Below are positions 1 to 8,739 of a stretch of 39,584 nt of DNA, piece by piece. The first letter of the stretch is position 1; each line of letters starts with the position of its first letter. Origin of the DNA: TMED-70 sp036164085. GTDB taxonomy: Bacteria; Chloroflexota; Dehalococcoidia; Lucifugimonadales; Lucifugimonadaceae. The position numbers were made by a program, and so were the translations under genes. The DNA lies in contig JAYZJV010000015.1 of the NCBI GenBank assembly GCA_036164085.1, positions 1 through 39,584 on the forward strand, given 5' to 3'. Under the pieces are notes generated by a model. The model was not told the origin of the DNA. It saw nothing but the letters and a program-made list of their open reading frames with translations, and did no database searches.

Positions 1-910
1 CTTTTTTAGCTCTAGATATAAGCTCTTTGATTTCATTATCAGATAATCTTCGGTTGGGAAGAATAGACCTTCCACAATCTATCTCTAAAATTTCTGACAG
101 AAGTGCTTTTGATGCATCAGCAGCTGAATTATAAGATTTTAAAACATTTACTTTTTTTGTGATTTCTTCTTGTTTAGCTTTAGCTGTATCTAAATCCCCT
201 GAAATCCAAGCATTATATAACGCATTGTATACAGCTGGGATTATAGACAAAGGGGCATCGACAGTTCCTACTGCTCCTAATGTTAAGGATGGAAGTGGAA
301 GAAACCCATTCCCAGAAAAGCATGCTAACCCCATATTTTTAAAAACAGGTATCATTGCCTGATTTGCTGCTGAGTGTTTCAGTCCAGCAACATTAGGTAC
401 TTGATCAATTACTTTTTCCATTGATACTTGTCCAGGAGCAGATGCATTACCTGGGACAAATTCTACACCTGTAATTTGAGGTAAATTATAAACAAAGAAA
501 GGAAGATTATCACAAGCATCTGATACTTCTTTATAAAAGTCCAACACTCCTTGTTCATCAGTAGGATATAGAAAAGGAGGCAATAAGCAAATAGCGTCAC
601 AACCAGATTCTTTAGCTGCTTTAGCTCCTGATATAGAAAGTTCTGTAGTAATTCCTCCAACATGCATGATTGTTTTCACTCTGCCTTTACATACATCTGA
701 AGATATTTCAGCTGTTTCTCTTCTTTGTTTTTCAGAAAGAATAGGGCCTTCTCCTGTTGTTCCAGCTAACCAAAATCCTCCTGCCCCATTTTCAATGTCA
801 TATTCAAGAATTGCTCTTAGAGCATCTTCTCTAACACCCTCTCCCTGAAAAACAGGAGTAGGGTTTGCAGGAAAAAAACCTTTATAATCTTCTAAATCTT
901 TTGCTATCAT
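1..910 (-). CDS. Dihydrodipicolinate synthase/N-acetylneuraminate lyase family aldolase (partial, C-terminus beyond window)
   Basis: Translating the minus strand from the ATG at 910 gives an uninterrupted frame of 303 codons that runs off the left edge. It has the family hallmarks: AGTTGEG at residues 49-55 (2-oxo-acid carboxylate binding), YNLP with Tyr141 (proton relay), and GLKHSA with Lys178 as the Schiff-base lysine. A Shine-Dalgarno-like GTGAGGATC lies just before the start. DHDPS-family proteins are usually about 290-310 residues, so little is missing. The family includes lysine-pathway DapA, but also 2-keto-3-deoxygluconate aldolases and decarboxylating dehydratases. Because no lysine genes are adjacent and sugar-acid enzymes abound downstream, a catabolic 2-keto-3-deoxy acid aldolase is the preferred inference. 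Transcribed divergently from the gene at 961. Confidence 0.88.
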   Translation of the reverse strand, partial: MIAKDLEDYKGFFPANPTPVFQGEGVREDALRAILEYDIENGAGGFWLAGTTGEGPILSEKQRRETAEISSDVCKGRVKTIMHVGGITTELSISGAKAAKESGCDAICLLPPFLYPTDEQGVLDFYKEVSDACDNLPFFVYNLPQITGVEFVPGNASAPGQVSMEKVIDQVPNVAGLKHSAANQAMIPVFKNMGLACFSGNGFLPLPSLTLGAVGTVDAPLSIIPAVYNALYNAWISGDLDTAKAKQEEITKKVNVLKSYNSAADASKALLSEILEIDCGRSILPNRRLSDNEIKELISRAKK

Positions 911-960
911 GCTGGATCCTCACTATTATTATTAAAATAAATATAAAAAGGATTATACAA

Positions 961-1215
961 TTGAGCAACCCTCTAAACAATTGGGAAATAAAAGATACTA
1001 AACTATTCAGAAAATATGAATTTGATACTTTTATGGATGCAATTGATTTCATAAATCAGGTTGCTGAAATAGCTGATGCTATGGATCATCATCCATTAAT
1101 TAGAAATGTATATAATACTCTAGAATTCGAATTATGGAGTCACGATAAAAATGCAATACCAGATAGCGATTATTCATTGGCAGAAGCAATAGAAACTCTC
1201 AAAGAGGATATGTAA
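961..1215 (+). CDS. Pterin-4a-carbinolamine dehydratase (PCD/DCoH family)
   Basis: 84-residue product. It dehydrates 4a-hydroxytetrahydropterin after aromatic hydroxylation; in bacteria without such hydroxylases PCD-like proteins have also been linked to molybdopterin chemistry. The signature is visible: DHHP at residues 42-45 (His43, His44), Tyr51, and WSHD with His61, the usual active-site His/His/His arrangement. The frame stays open upstream to an ATG at 865, but that would overlap the divergent aldolase and add an unrelated hydrophobic tail. The TTG at 961, preceded by AAAAGGA at about 946-952, gives a family-like N-terminus and is chosen. The stop overlaps the start of the next gene by one base. 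Confidence 0.85.
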   Translation: MSNPLNNWEIKDTKLFRKYEFDTFMDAIDFINQVAEIADAMDHHPLIRNVYNTLEFELWSHDKNAIPDSDYSLAEAIETLKEDM

Positions 1216-1721
1216 TGAATTTTAGAGTAGCTATAATAAAATGTTTTATGCTTTATGCAGTATTTTCTGGAAGAGCAAAACGATCAGAATACTGGTGGTT
1301 TGTATTGTTTTCAATTTTAGGGCAAATATTTTTAGGGATAATTGACGCAATGCTCGGATTAATTGTAAATGGTCAAGGAATACTCTCTTCAATTTTTGGT
1401 TTGTTTGTCATAATTCCAGGGCTAGCTGTATGCTCTCGCAGATTACACGATACAAATAGATCAGGTTGGCTTCAAGGTCTTTTCATAATTCCACTTGTAG
1501 GATTTTTTTTCATGATTAGAAAAATTATAGAATATGAAAATAAAGGATTTGAAGTTCCTACATGGGAAGCTTTGCTTACATTTTTGTTTCTGATTTTGTT
1601 CCTTGGCTGCGGTATTCTTGTAAATATAATTTTTTGCGCACAAAATTCTATTAATAATCCTGGCAAATCAAGTAATAAATATGGTGAAGATACTTTTTGG
1701 AAGGAAATAATTGATGAATAA
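1215..1721 (+). CDS. DUF805 family membrane protein
   Basis: 168 residues, probably four transmembrane segments. The N-terminal FSGRAKRSEYWW (residues 17-28) is the characteristic DUF805 motif, followed by hydrophobic stretches and a second conserved patch, CSRRLHDTNRSGW, in the middle. The function of DUF805 proteins is unknown. The start codon shares a base with the preceding stop (TAATG), indicating translational coupling with the PCD gene. The 3' end overlaps the next gene by eight bases. Confidence 0.85.
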   Translation: MNFRVAIIKCFMLYAVFSGRAKRSEYWWFVLFSILGQIFLGIIDAMLGLIVNGQGILSSIFGLFVIIPGLAVCSRRLHDTNRSGWLQGLFIIPLVGFFFMIRKIIEYENKGFEVPTWEALLTFLFLILFLGCGILVNIIFCAQNSINNPGKSSNKYGEDTFWKEIIDE

Positions 1722-2922
1722 ATTTTCCCTAGAAAAATTAAAAAACCTAGGTACTTTTTTCAATAATACTTATGTTCCAAATAACTTACCTGGATATTCT
1801 GTTTTAATTACACAAGATAATAAAGAGATCTATTATTGTCAAACTGGAGAAGTAGATATAAATAGAAAAAGAAAGCTTAACAGAGATTCTATTTTTAGAA
1901 TTTACTCAATGACTAAACCCATTACTAGTATCTCCATAATGATGCTACTTGAACAAGGAAAAATAAACATATCTGATGAAGTAGAAAAATTCATCCCCGA
2001 ATGGAAAGAATTAAGTGTCTATCAATCTGGTAGTTTTGAAAACCTAATAACTGAATCTCCAAAAAGAAAAATGATCATTAAAGATCTTCTAATGCATAGA
2101 TCTGGATTGACTTATGATTTTGAAGAAACTTCATTTGTCCAAAAAATTTATCTTAAGGAAGATATTAAAATTGCGAGAGCTAAAGAGAAACTTACAGCAG
2201 ATCAATATATTAAAAAATTAGCAAACATTCCTTTAGCATTTTCTCCTGGAGAATATTTCAACTACTCAATTTCTACTGATATTTTAGGTTTTATAATTGA
2301 GCGAATCACTAACATGTCATTAGAAGATTATTTCAAAAAAAATATATTCGAACCTTTAGGTATGAATGATACTTTTTTTCAAATACCAAAAAATAAAATC
2401 AATAGACTGGCGAATTGTTATATTTATGACCAAACCAACGATAAATATATAGTTGAAGATGATTTTGAAAAAAGTTCATATATGGAAAAACCATCATGCT
2501 ACTCTGGTGGAGGTGGTTTATTGTCTACAATTGATGACTATATGAAATTCTGTAATCTTCTACAGAATAAAGGGTCTATGAATAATATAAATATTATTGG
2601 TTCAAGAACAGCGGACTTTATGATGTCCAATCATTTAGAAAAGGATATTGATTTGTACGATATCGCTAAGGGTAAATGGGGTACCAATATAGGCAAAGGA
2701 GTTGGGTTTAGCTTGGGAGGTTCAGTTGTTATAGATCCTATTAAGAATATGAGCTTAAGGTCTAAAGGTGAATTTTCCTGGGGAGGGGCAGCTTCTACTT
2801 TGTTTTGGGTTGATCCAAGAGAAAGAATAAGTGTTGTATTTATGGCACAGATGCTTGGCAATCCCCTAAGCAACGAAATTCGAGAAGACCTAAGGAAATT
2901 AGTTTATCAAGCACTAATTTAG
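1714..2922 (+). CDS. Serine hydrolase, beta-lactamase/class C-like esterase family (COG1680)
   Basis: 402 residues. It carries the penicillin-binding/class C fold motifs: SMTK at residues 65-68 (nucleophile Ser65, general base Lys68), YSIS at 184-187 (Tyr184), the LLMHRSGL loop at 125-132, and a late WGGAAST segment in the position of the KTG-like third motif. No signal peptide is visible, so it is probably cytoplasmic and more likely an esterase, lactonase or peptidase than a resistance beta-lactamase. The ATG at 1714 is preferred over the TTG at 1711 because of AAGGAAAT just upstream. It overlaps the DUF805 gene and abuts the SDR gene with no gap, so it is part of one operon. Confidence 0.87.
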   Translation: MNKFSLEKLKNLGTFFNNTYVPNNLPGYSVLITQDNKEIYYCQTGEVDINRKRKLNRDSIFRIYSMTKPITSISIMMLLEQGKINISDEVEKFIPEWKELSVYQSGSFENLITESPKRKMIIKDLLMHRSGLTYDFEETSFVQKIYLKEDIKIARAKEKLTADQYIKKLANIPLAFSPGEYFNYSISTDILGFIIERITNMSLEDYFKKNIFEPLGMNDTFFQIPKNKINRLANCYIYDQTNDKYIVEDDFEKSSYMEKPSCYSGGGGLLSTIDDYMKFCNLLQNKGSMNNINIIGSRTADFMMSNHLEKDIDLYDIAKGKWGTNIGKGVGFSLGGSVVIDPIKNMSLRSKGEFSWGGAASTLFWVDPRERISVVFMAQMLGNPLSNEIREDLRKLVYQALI

Positions 2923-3813
2923 ATGAAAAACATACTAATTACAGGAGCTACCTCAGGTATAGGCTTAGAGCTAACAAAATTGGTTGCAGAGAGAAATTAC
3001 AACATAATCTTTATTGCCAGAAACGAGTTTAAATCTGAAGAATTAAAAAATAGTTTAGAAAAAAAACATAATATTAAAGTTGATTACTTAATTTCAGATT
3101 TTAGTGATTTAAATTCAATTAAAATTGCTACAAAAAAATTAATTGATAAAAAGATTATTTTTGATTGCGTTGTAAATAATGCTGGTAAGGTATATTTTTC
3201 TTATGGAAAAACCAAAGATAATATCGAGAGATCATTTCAAATTAATTACTTATCTCATTTTTATATTACTGAAAAGTTAATTAAAGAAAATAAATTTAGT
3301 AAAAATTCCCAAATCATAAATATTTCTTCTGTAGCTCATAATCCTGAATCATCTATTAATAGTTTGGACTCATTAAAATTCAAAAAATTAGTCGGAAAGA
3401 TTAATTTCAAAGATATAAATTATGAAAAAGAAAAATTTAGAGGATTTACAAACCTATTTTATTCGAGAAGTAAGATGGCTCAAATAATGTGGTCATACCA
3501 TCGTTCAAAATCTCTAAATAACCCCTATATAAATGCTCTGCATCCTGGATTGTTAGGAAGCAACGTTATTTTTGAAAATGGTATATTAGGAAAAATATTA
3601 ACTCCTTTATTTAAACTCTTTTTTAGAAGCTCTAAAGATGGGGCAGAAAACATTCTATTTGTTATGGATAAAGTTTTTAAAGAAAACTTAACTGGTAAAT
3701 ATTTTGACGAAAATAAAATTAGTGATTCGCATGAATTCTCTTATGATTTGGAAGATCAAAAAAAATTATATGATTTAAGTCAAAACATGCTAAATGAAAG
3801 AAGAATTACTTAA
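2923..3813 (+). CDS. Short-chain dehydrogenase/reductase, retinol-dehydrogenase-like
   Basis: 296-residue NAD(P)-dependent SDR. It shows TGATSGIG at residues 7-14 (cofactor binding), NNAG at 85-88, the catalytic Ser near 135-136 and YSRSK with Tyr180/Lys184. A long C-terminal region, larger than the classical 250-residue SDR, resembles the retinol dehydrogenase/WW-oxidoreductase-like subgroup. The start lies directly after the previous stop, so it is the last gene of the 961-3813 operon. Its stop shares the four bases TTAA (3810-3813) with the stop of the convergent gene. The substrate is not predictable. Confidence 0.88.
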   Translation: MKNILITGATSGIGLELTKLVAERNYNIIFIARNEFKSEELKNSLEKKHNIKVDYLISDFSDLNSIKIATKKLIDKKIIFDCVVNNAGKVYFSYGKTKDNIERSFQINYLSHFYITEKLIKENKFSKNSQIINISSVAHNPESSINSLDSLKFKKLVGKINFKDINYEKEKFRGFTNLFYSRSKMAQIMWSYHRSKSLNNPYINALHPGLLGSNVIFENGILGKILTPLFKLFFRSSKDGAENILFVMDKVFKENLTGKYFDENKISDSHEFSYDLEDQKKLYDLSQNMLNERRIT

Positions 3814-4730
3814 ACCAACTCGACTTCATTATGTACATACCCTACCCCTTCAAGACTTATGTAAACATTATCTCCATTTTCTAAAGGCACAATTTCATCA
3901 CCTTTTCTGGCAATCGCGAATCCTCCAGAATATTGTATGACTATATCAGGTGGAGTATCATGAACAACTGTTGATTTAACTATATCAACAGGAGACTTCT
4001 TGAATTCTGTAATTACAGATCCAGAGGCGATTTTTTCACCATCTCTATATTGATTTATATCAAGTTTAAGTTCTAATGGTTTGTTGTTTTGTTCCTCATC
4101 TTCCATAGACAATATACAAGGACCAATGGAAGCACATCCTTTAAAAACTTTCGAAGGAGAAACCCAAAACTGTGATTTCGAACGAAGGTTCCCTGCAACT
4201 TCATTTCCAACAGAAATTCCGACAAATTTTCCTTTATAAATTATAAAAACAATTTCTCCTTCAGAAATTGTTTTTTCTGTGTCAGAACGAACTCCAATTT
4301 TTTCAAATGGACCAACCAATCGATCATTTGAGCCTTTATATAAAAGGGTTGAAATGTAAGGATTTTCATGTGCTAGTTGAGTTTCATCAGAAGATTTTTT
4401 TATTTCTTCTTCAGAAAGTATCAATCTATTACCAAAACCTTCAGCCCACATTTCATCTGGCTCAATAGGTTTTATTATTCTTGCTGGACCATTTTGATTA
4501 ATAGAAGAATCAATTAATTTTTTCAAATCAAATGTTTTACCTTGTTTAGTTTCCAGTAAATTTTTTGATATTTCATCAACTTTTATATTTGTTATATGAC
4601 TTGTGTCTAACAAATTATTATAATTTGATACTAGATCATTTATGCTTGTGAGGGATGTAAGTTCATTGTCATCTGTTTCTACACAAAGGTGGATATTCCC
4701 AAATTCTTCTAAAACTCTATAATATTTCAT
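3810..4730 (-). CDS. Fumarylacetoacetate hydrolase-fold protein, 2-keto-3-deoxy-sugar-acid dehydratase-like
   Basis: 306 residues. The C-terminal two thirds match the FAH fold: MWAEGFGNR at 94-102, RLVGPFEKIGVR at 137-148, EGE at 157-159 in the position of the E-x-E metal ligands, VGNEVAGN at 174-181, and PSKVFKGCASIGP at 192-204 with Lys194. The arrangement resembles 2-dehydro-3-deoxy-D-arabinonate/xylonate dehydratases of Weimberg-type pathways more than true fumarylacetoacetases (inference from motif spacing). Odd point: the usual Asp ligand in the N-D-V/Y-S motif is Glu177. GGAG lies six bases before the ATG. It stands alone on its strand; the 72-base spacer to the divergent gene at 4803 holds both promoters. 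Confidence 0.8.
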   Translation of the reverse strand: MKYYRVLEEFGNIHLCVETDDNELTSLTSINDLVSNYNNLLDTSHITNIKVDEISKNLLETKQGKTFDLKKLIDSSINQNGPARIIKPIEPDEMWAEGFGNRLILSEEEIKKSSDETQLAHENPYISTLLYKGSNDRLVGPFEKIGVRSDTEKTISEGEIVFIIYKGKFVGISVGNEVAGNLRSKSQFWVSPSKVFKGCASIGPCILSMEDEEQNNKPLELKLDINQYRDGEKIASGSVITEFKKSPVDIVKSTVVHDTPPDIVIQYSGGFAIARKGDEIVPLENGDNVYISLEGVGYVHNEVELV

Positions 4731-4802
4731 ATAACTCCAATTATTTTTTTCTAATATAAATATATAACATTTATTAAAGTATAAAAATCTGTTTTAGAAA
4801 TT

Positions 4803-5255
4803 ATGAACAAAATTGAAGATAATTTAGAAAAAAACATTAAAAAAATTAATATTCCTTCTAAGAAAAATTATGTATTTTCTTTTATTATTTCTTTGGTAAT
4901 AACAATCATAATTAACAATCTATTTTCCATAACAATAGGAACCCTTATTAGTTGGATATTTAACTCAGAAATAATTTACTCAATTTTTTTCTCTCCTATA
5001 TTTAAATCCATTTCCTTAGCAATTTGTTTTAGACTATCTTATCAAAGGTTTAATCAACTTAATTCTAAAAGAATTATATATTGGCTTTGGATGGTGGCTA
5101 TAATGCATACAAACTACATAACTCTGAGAATTAATTATTCAGAAGAATCAAATTCTTATAATGATTTCCAGCTAATTGTAAGAATTTTGTTAGAAATATT
5201 AGGTTATGTTTTTGCCATAAACTATTTAAACAAATTTTTTGATAAAAAAGATTAG
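4803..5255 (+). CDS. Small multi-pass membrane protein of unknown function
   Basis: 150 residues; I do not recognise a family. A charged N-terminus of about 20 residues is followed by three to four hydrophobic segments (roughly 22-45, 55-78, 90-105 and 124-142), so it is probably an inner-membrane protein. No SD is visible; TATAAA at 4781-4786 is a possible -10 box. It ends two bases before the next gene, which encodes a membrane-anchored coiled-coil protein with a signal-peptidase-like domain, so the two are almost certainly co-transcribed and may form a membrane complex (inference). Confidence 0.6.
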   Translation: MNKIEDNLEKNIKKINIPSKKNYVFSFIISLVITIIINNLFSITIGTLISWIFNSEIIYSIFFSPIFKSISLAICFRLSYQRFNQLNSKRIIYWLWMVAIMHTNYITLRINYSEESNSYNDFQLIVRILLEILGYVFAINYLNKFFDKKD

Positions 5256-5257
5256 AT

Positions 5258-6481
5258 ATGACTTTGTTTAGAAAGCTAAAAGAAAGAATAAAAAAGCATC
5301 CGATTTCCAGCACATTATTTTTGATTTTATTTTTGGTTATTATCACATTAGCTGTCCCCTATCTTGAAACTTCAAATAAAGAAGAAGCGAATGATGAATT
5401 GATAAATAGCATAACTAACCCTCAAAATATTCCCAGGGAATTTATAAATATAACTGAAGAATTTTCTAGTGATCAGATTAATAGCATTAAAGACTTAACT
5501 GATAAATTTTCTATTGAACAAATCATAGAATTGGAAAAAAAAATAGTTACTAATAATTTTGAAAAATTAGATTTTACCGAGTTGGAAATTGATGAAGATT
5601 CAGACGAATTTTTATCTGGATCTATAAGCGTAAAAAAGAAATATGAAGACCTAAGTTCAGAATATGAATTACTAATGATTGAGTATGAGGCAATTATAAA
5701 AAATATAAAAAATGTAGAAAAAGAGAATGCAACAAATAAATCTAAAACTGTTTCTTTAGCTTTAGAAAATCAGTCATTGATAACAAAGATTGATGATTTA
5801 GAAATTAAAGTAAATAACGTCACAGAAGAGAAGAAAGCAAGTATAAAAGAAAATGAACAAAGCAAAATTTCTTTAGAAAAAAGCCATAAAACTGAATTGG
5901 ATTTATTAAATGATGATTTAGATGAAATGATATTGGAAGTTCAGAAAATAAAAGATTCTTATAAATTAGGAAATAATTACTTGTCTTCAACTGTAAGAAC
6001 AGGACAATCTGCAAATTTCAAATTCAATTGGTTAGAACTAGAAAAAATTTCTGAAAACGAAGCAAGATATTTAAGGATGGATTTAAGTAATATTTCAGAT
6101 ACGAATCCATATAATTTTAGGCTAATGAATTATCTTCCTACTGGTAGTATGATTCCTCTACTTACCGACGATACACTTGGACTGGTGTCAAAGACAAAAG
6201 AAGATCAAGAGTTTTTTGTAGGGGATGTGATAAGCTATGTCCCGTCAAAATTTGATGAGTTCCCTGGTGATATGGAGGGGTGTGATATTTCTTTAGAATT
6301 TATAATGAAAAAAAATTATAATCACATATCACATAGAATAATTGATAAAAAATGGAACGATGAACTACAGGACTGGCATTACCTTCCTAAAGGAGATCAA
6401 AATGCTCTTCATGACGGATGTTTTATAACTAGCAAAGATATTAAGTACAAGTTAGAAATGCTTATAAAAATCAAAAACTGA
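5258..6481 (+). CDS. Membrane-anchored coiled-coil protein with C-terminal S26-type (ER/SipW-like) signal-peptidase domain
   Basis: 407 residues. A basic N-terminus and one transmembrane helix (about 17-35) are followed by a long acidic, heptad-like coiled coil (about 60-235). The C-terminal domain has signal-peptidase-like boxes in order: TGSMIP at 295-300 (candidate nucleophile Ser297), VGDVISY at 321-327, SHRIIDK at 358-364 (candidate base His359) and KGDQN at 378-382. Family knowledge: Ser plus His, rather than Ser plus Lys, is typical of the ER/archaeal/SipW branch of S26. Bacterial LepB usually has its catalytic domain directly after its membrane helices; here about 260 residues intervene. 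Whether it is an active peptidase is inferred. Two-gene unit with 4803-5255. Confidence 0.7.
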   Translation: MTLFRKLKERIKKHPISSTLFLILFLVIITLAVPYLETSNKEEANDELINSITNPQNIPREFINITEEFSSDQINSIKDLTDKFSIEQIIELEKKIVTNNFEKLDFTELEIDEDSDEFLSGSISVKKKYEDLSSEYELLMIEYEAIIKNIKNVEKENATNKSKTVSLALENQSLITKIDDLEIKVNNVTEEKKASIKENEQSKISLEKSHKTELDLLNDDLDEMILEVQKIKDSYKLGNNYLSSTVRTGQSANFKFNWLELEKISENEARYLRMDLSNISDTNPYNFRLMNYLPTGSMIPLLTDDTLGLVSKTKEDQEFFVGDVISYVPSKFDEFPGDMEGCDISLEFIMKKNYNHISHRIIDKKWNDELQDWHYLPKGDQNALHDGCFITSKDIKYKLEMLIKIKN

Positions 6482-6527
6482 ACGCCTAACTTATACTAAA
6501 TTATGTAAAGAAAAATCAGTTTAAGAA

Positions 6528-6533
6528 TATAAT
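6528..6533 (+). promoter_or_regulatory. Candidate -10 box for the tRNA pair
   Basis: A perfect TATAAT lies 20 bases before the mature 5' end of tRNA-Gln, the distance expected for a short leader. The -35 position (about 6505-6510) has no good TTGACA match, and TATAAT is common by chance in such AT-rich DNA. Confidence 0.45.
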
Positions 6534-6553
6534 AGAAAATATAAAATTTGATT

Positions 6554-6627
6554 TGCCCATTAGTCTAGCGGTAGGACATCAGACTCTGAATCTGAGAGCC
6601 CAGGTTCGAATCCTGGATGGGCAGCCA
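6554..6627 (+). tRNA. tRNA-Gln (anticodon CTG)
   Basis: Full cloverleaf: acceptor TGCCCAT pairs with ATGGGCA (6617-6623), D arm GTCT...GGAC, anticodon stem TCAGA/TCTGA with loop CTCTGAA (anticodon CTG at 6586-6588), T stem CCAGG/CCTGG with loop TTCGAAT. The discriminator G at 6624 is followed by CCA, so the 3' CCA seems to be encoded. It reads CAG. The next tRNA starts four bases after the CCA, so both are probably one transcript. Confidence 0.95.
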
Positions 6628-6631
6628 AGAA

Positions 6632-6708
6632 GCCCCGTTGGTGTAGTGGCCTAACACGCCGCCCTCTCAAGGCGGAGATCACCGGTTCAAATCCGGTACG
6701 GGGTACCA
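6632..6708 (+). tRNA. tRNA-Glu (anticodon CTC)
   Basis: Cloverleaf with acceptor GCCCCGT (6632-6638) pairing with ACGGGGT (6698-6704), including a G-U pair at position 1-72; anticodon stem CCGCC/GGCGG with loop CTCTCAA (anticodon CTC at 6666-6668); T stem ACCGG/CCGGT with loop TTCAAAT. Discriminator A at 6705, then an encoded CCA. It reads GAG. No terminator is seen before the gene at 6740, so read-through into it is possible. Confidence 0.95.
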
Positions 6709-6739
6709 ACATATTCTTTTTCCAATATAATGATCAATT

Positions 6740-8716
6740 ATGACAAATAAGGATATTGCAGTTGATCTAGCTATTATTGGTGCAACTCCATCAGGAATTG
6801 CTTCAGCTATAACAGCAGGTCGAAAAGGGCTCACAGTAGTTTTGATTTCATCAAATGACCAAATAGGCGGAATACTAACGAATGGCCTAGGTGTTATGGA
6901 TCGACTATATACAGGTTTTCGTTCTCCTGTTTTTAACGAGATCTCTAAAAATATAATTGAATATTATATAAATAAATATGGGGAAAATTCAGAACAAGTC
7001 AAAGTTTGTAAAGATACAAGGTTAACTTTTGAGCCTCATGTAGCAGAGTATGTTTTTAATAATTTGATTGAAAAAAATAAAAACATTAAAGTTTTCAAAT
7101 CTTTCATTCCAAATAAAATTGAAGTAAAAAAAAATGAAATCAAATCAATCACGCTCAATTCTATTCTTAACGATAAAGAAATAAAGATAATTGCCAAATC
7201 TTATATTGATGCTTCATACGAAGGTGACCTAATTGCTCTTTCAGGTACTCCATATACAGTAGGTAGAGAATCAAGAGAAGAGTTTAATGAACCTCATGCA
7301 GGTCGTATTTTTTCAACTCATGGCTTTGGAGCCTTTCCATTAGAAGCTGCAGAAGGGGATCTTAATCTAGATACTTTTCCAGTTACATCTCAATTAATTT
7401 TTAGTGGTAGTACAGGTGAAGGAGATAAGGCAATCCAATCATTTACTTATAGAGTTTGCTTAACTTCAGATCCTGATCAAATGATTCCTATCAAGAAACC
7501 GAAAAATTATAAGCGTGAAAATTACTTGGGGATTTTAGAATCAGAAAAACAATCAAGAAAAAAATCTTACAAATTAAAAAGTCAGCTAGTAGTAAATAAT
7601 ATAAAAAATTATAAAATTAGAGGCCCTAGAATACCTAATAATAAAATCAGTTGGAATGATGCTAATTTACCTGAAATTAATCATCTTTATCCAGAAGGCG
7701 ATTATGAAACTAGGATAAAAATTTCTGATTTGCATAGAGAACATGCACTTGGACTGCTATATTTCTTTCAAAACGACAAAGAGCTTCCAAAAGAAATAAG
7801 AGATGCATCAAAAAAATGGGGTTTACCAAAAGATGAATTTATTGATAATAAAAACTTTCCTAAGGAAATGTACGTTAGAGAAACAAGAAGGATTAGAGGA
7901 AGATACATTTTTTCTGAAAGCGATGCATCTTTGTCATCAGATTTTGAAAGAACTCCTATTCAAAAAGACTCTGTGGCTATAGCAGATTGGCCAATGGATT
8001 CTCATGAATGTAATGCAAATCGACAACCTGGCAGTTTAGCAGATGGAAAAATCTTGTTATCTGAAAAAACAAGACCTTCACAAATTCCCTATAGAACTTT
8101 ACTGCCAAAAGGTATAGATAATCTTATTTCAACTTTTTGTGTTTCTGCAACACATGTGGCATTTGGAACCATAAGAGTTGAACCAACATTAATTCAATTA
8201 GGTGAAGTGGCTGGATTTGCAGTAGTCGAAGCCTATAAAAAAAATATACATGTAGCGGATTTAGATGTAGATATACTACAAATAAATTTAGTAGAAAATA
8301 ATTTTGAAATTTCATTCTTCAACGATATTGAAGTAGATAATTTAAAAGAACAAAGTAAATCAATAAATTTTTTAGGGAGCAAAGGTTTTTTTACAAACTA
8401 CAATTCAAGGATGAAAGATCAAATTTCTAAAACAAATGCAGAGGATTGGGCAAAGGGTTTTGTAGAGTTTTTAAGAAAAGATTTTAATGCAAATAAACTT
8501 GCTAAGAAAATTTATAATCTAAATAAAGAACAGAATATTTCAATAACTGGGTCTCAATTTACTGAAATTATTAAATCTGAATTAAGTAAAAATAATATTT
8601 ATTTAAACAATCAAAAACTGAAAAATAATAATCATGAAAAGATTACTATAGGGGAAGCAGCTGAAATAATATATTCACTATATAAAGATAATATTAATCT
8701 AGTATCACGCTTATAA
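6740..8716 (+). CDS. FAD-dependent oxidoreductase (FAD_oxidored, PF12831-like)
   Basis: 658 residues. The N-terminal Rossmann motif is IIGATPSG (residues 12-19), with Thr-Pro replacing the usual glycine as is typical of this family, followed by GGILTNGLG at 43-51. DASYEGDL around residue 155 and the TFCVSATHVAFGTIRVEP region near the C-terminal side are further family-like patches, the latter resembling the second FAD-contact segment. The last 130 or so residues are Asn/Lys-rich and less recognisable. Proteins of this type are annotated as FAD-dependent dehydrogenases of carbohydrates or related compounds; the substrate is unknown. No SD is visible; TATAAT at 6726-6731 is eight bases before the ATG. 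It is followed by an enolase paralogue and a zinc dehydrogenase, suggesting a shared oxidative catabolic route. Confidence 0.82.
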   Translation: MTNKDIAVDLAIIGATPSGIASAITAGRKGLTVVLISSNDQIGGILTNGLGVMDRLYTGFRSPVFNEISKNIIEYYINKYGENSEQVKVCKDTRLTFEPHVAEYVFNNLIEKNKNIKVFKSFIPNKIEVKKNEIKSITLNSILNDKEIKIIAKSYIDASYEGDLIALSGTPYTVGRESREEFNEPHAGRIFSTHGFGAFPLEAAEGDLNLDTFPVTSQLIFSGSTGEGDKAIQSFTYRVCLTSDPDQMIPIKKPKNYKRENYLGILESEKQSRKKSYKLKSQLVVNNIKNYKIRGPRIPNNKISWNDANLPEINHLYPEGDYETRIKISDLHREHALGLLYFFQNDKELPKEIRDASKKWGLPKDEFIDNKNFPKEMYVRETRRIRGRYIFSESDASLSSDFERTPIQKDSVAIADWPMDSHECNANRQPGSLADGKILLSEKTRPSQIPYRTLLPKGIDNLISTFCVSATHVAFGTIRVEPTLIQLGEVAGFAVVEAYKKNIHVADLDVDILQINLVENNFEISFFNDIEVDNLKEQSKSINFLGSKGFFTNYNSRMKDQISKTNAEDWAKGFVEFLRKDFNANKLAKKIYNLNKEQNISITGSQFTEIIKSELSKNNIYLNNQKLKNNNHEKITIGEAAEIIYSLYKDNINLVSRL

Positions 8717-8739
8717 TAAGTAAAAATAATGGAGAAAAA

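Noticed and set aside
865..960. Extended N-terminus of the pterin dehydratase starting at the ATG at 865
   Set aside because: It would overlap the divergent aldolase gene, adds a hydrophobic stretch foreign to the family and has no ribosome-binding site; the TTG at 961 has one.
1714..2922. Antibiotic-resistance beta-lactamase
   Set aside because: No signal peptide and an operon of metabolic genes; the motifs fit the broad COG1680 esterase/peptidase group.
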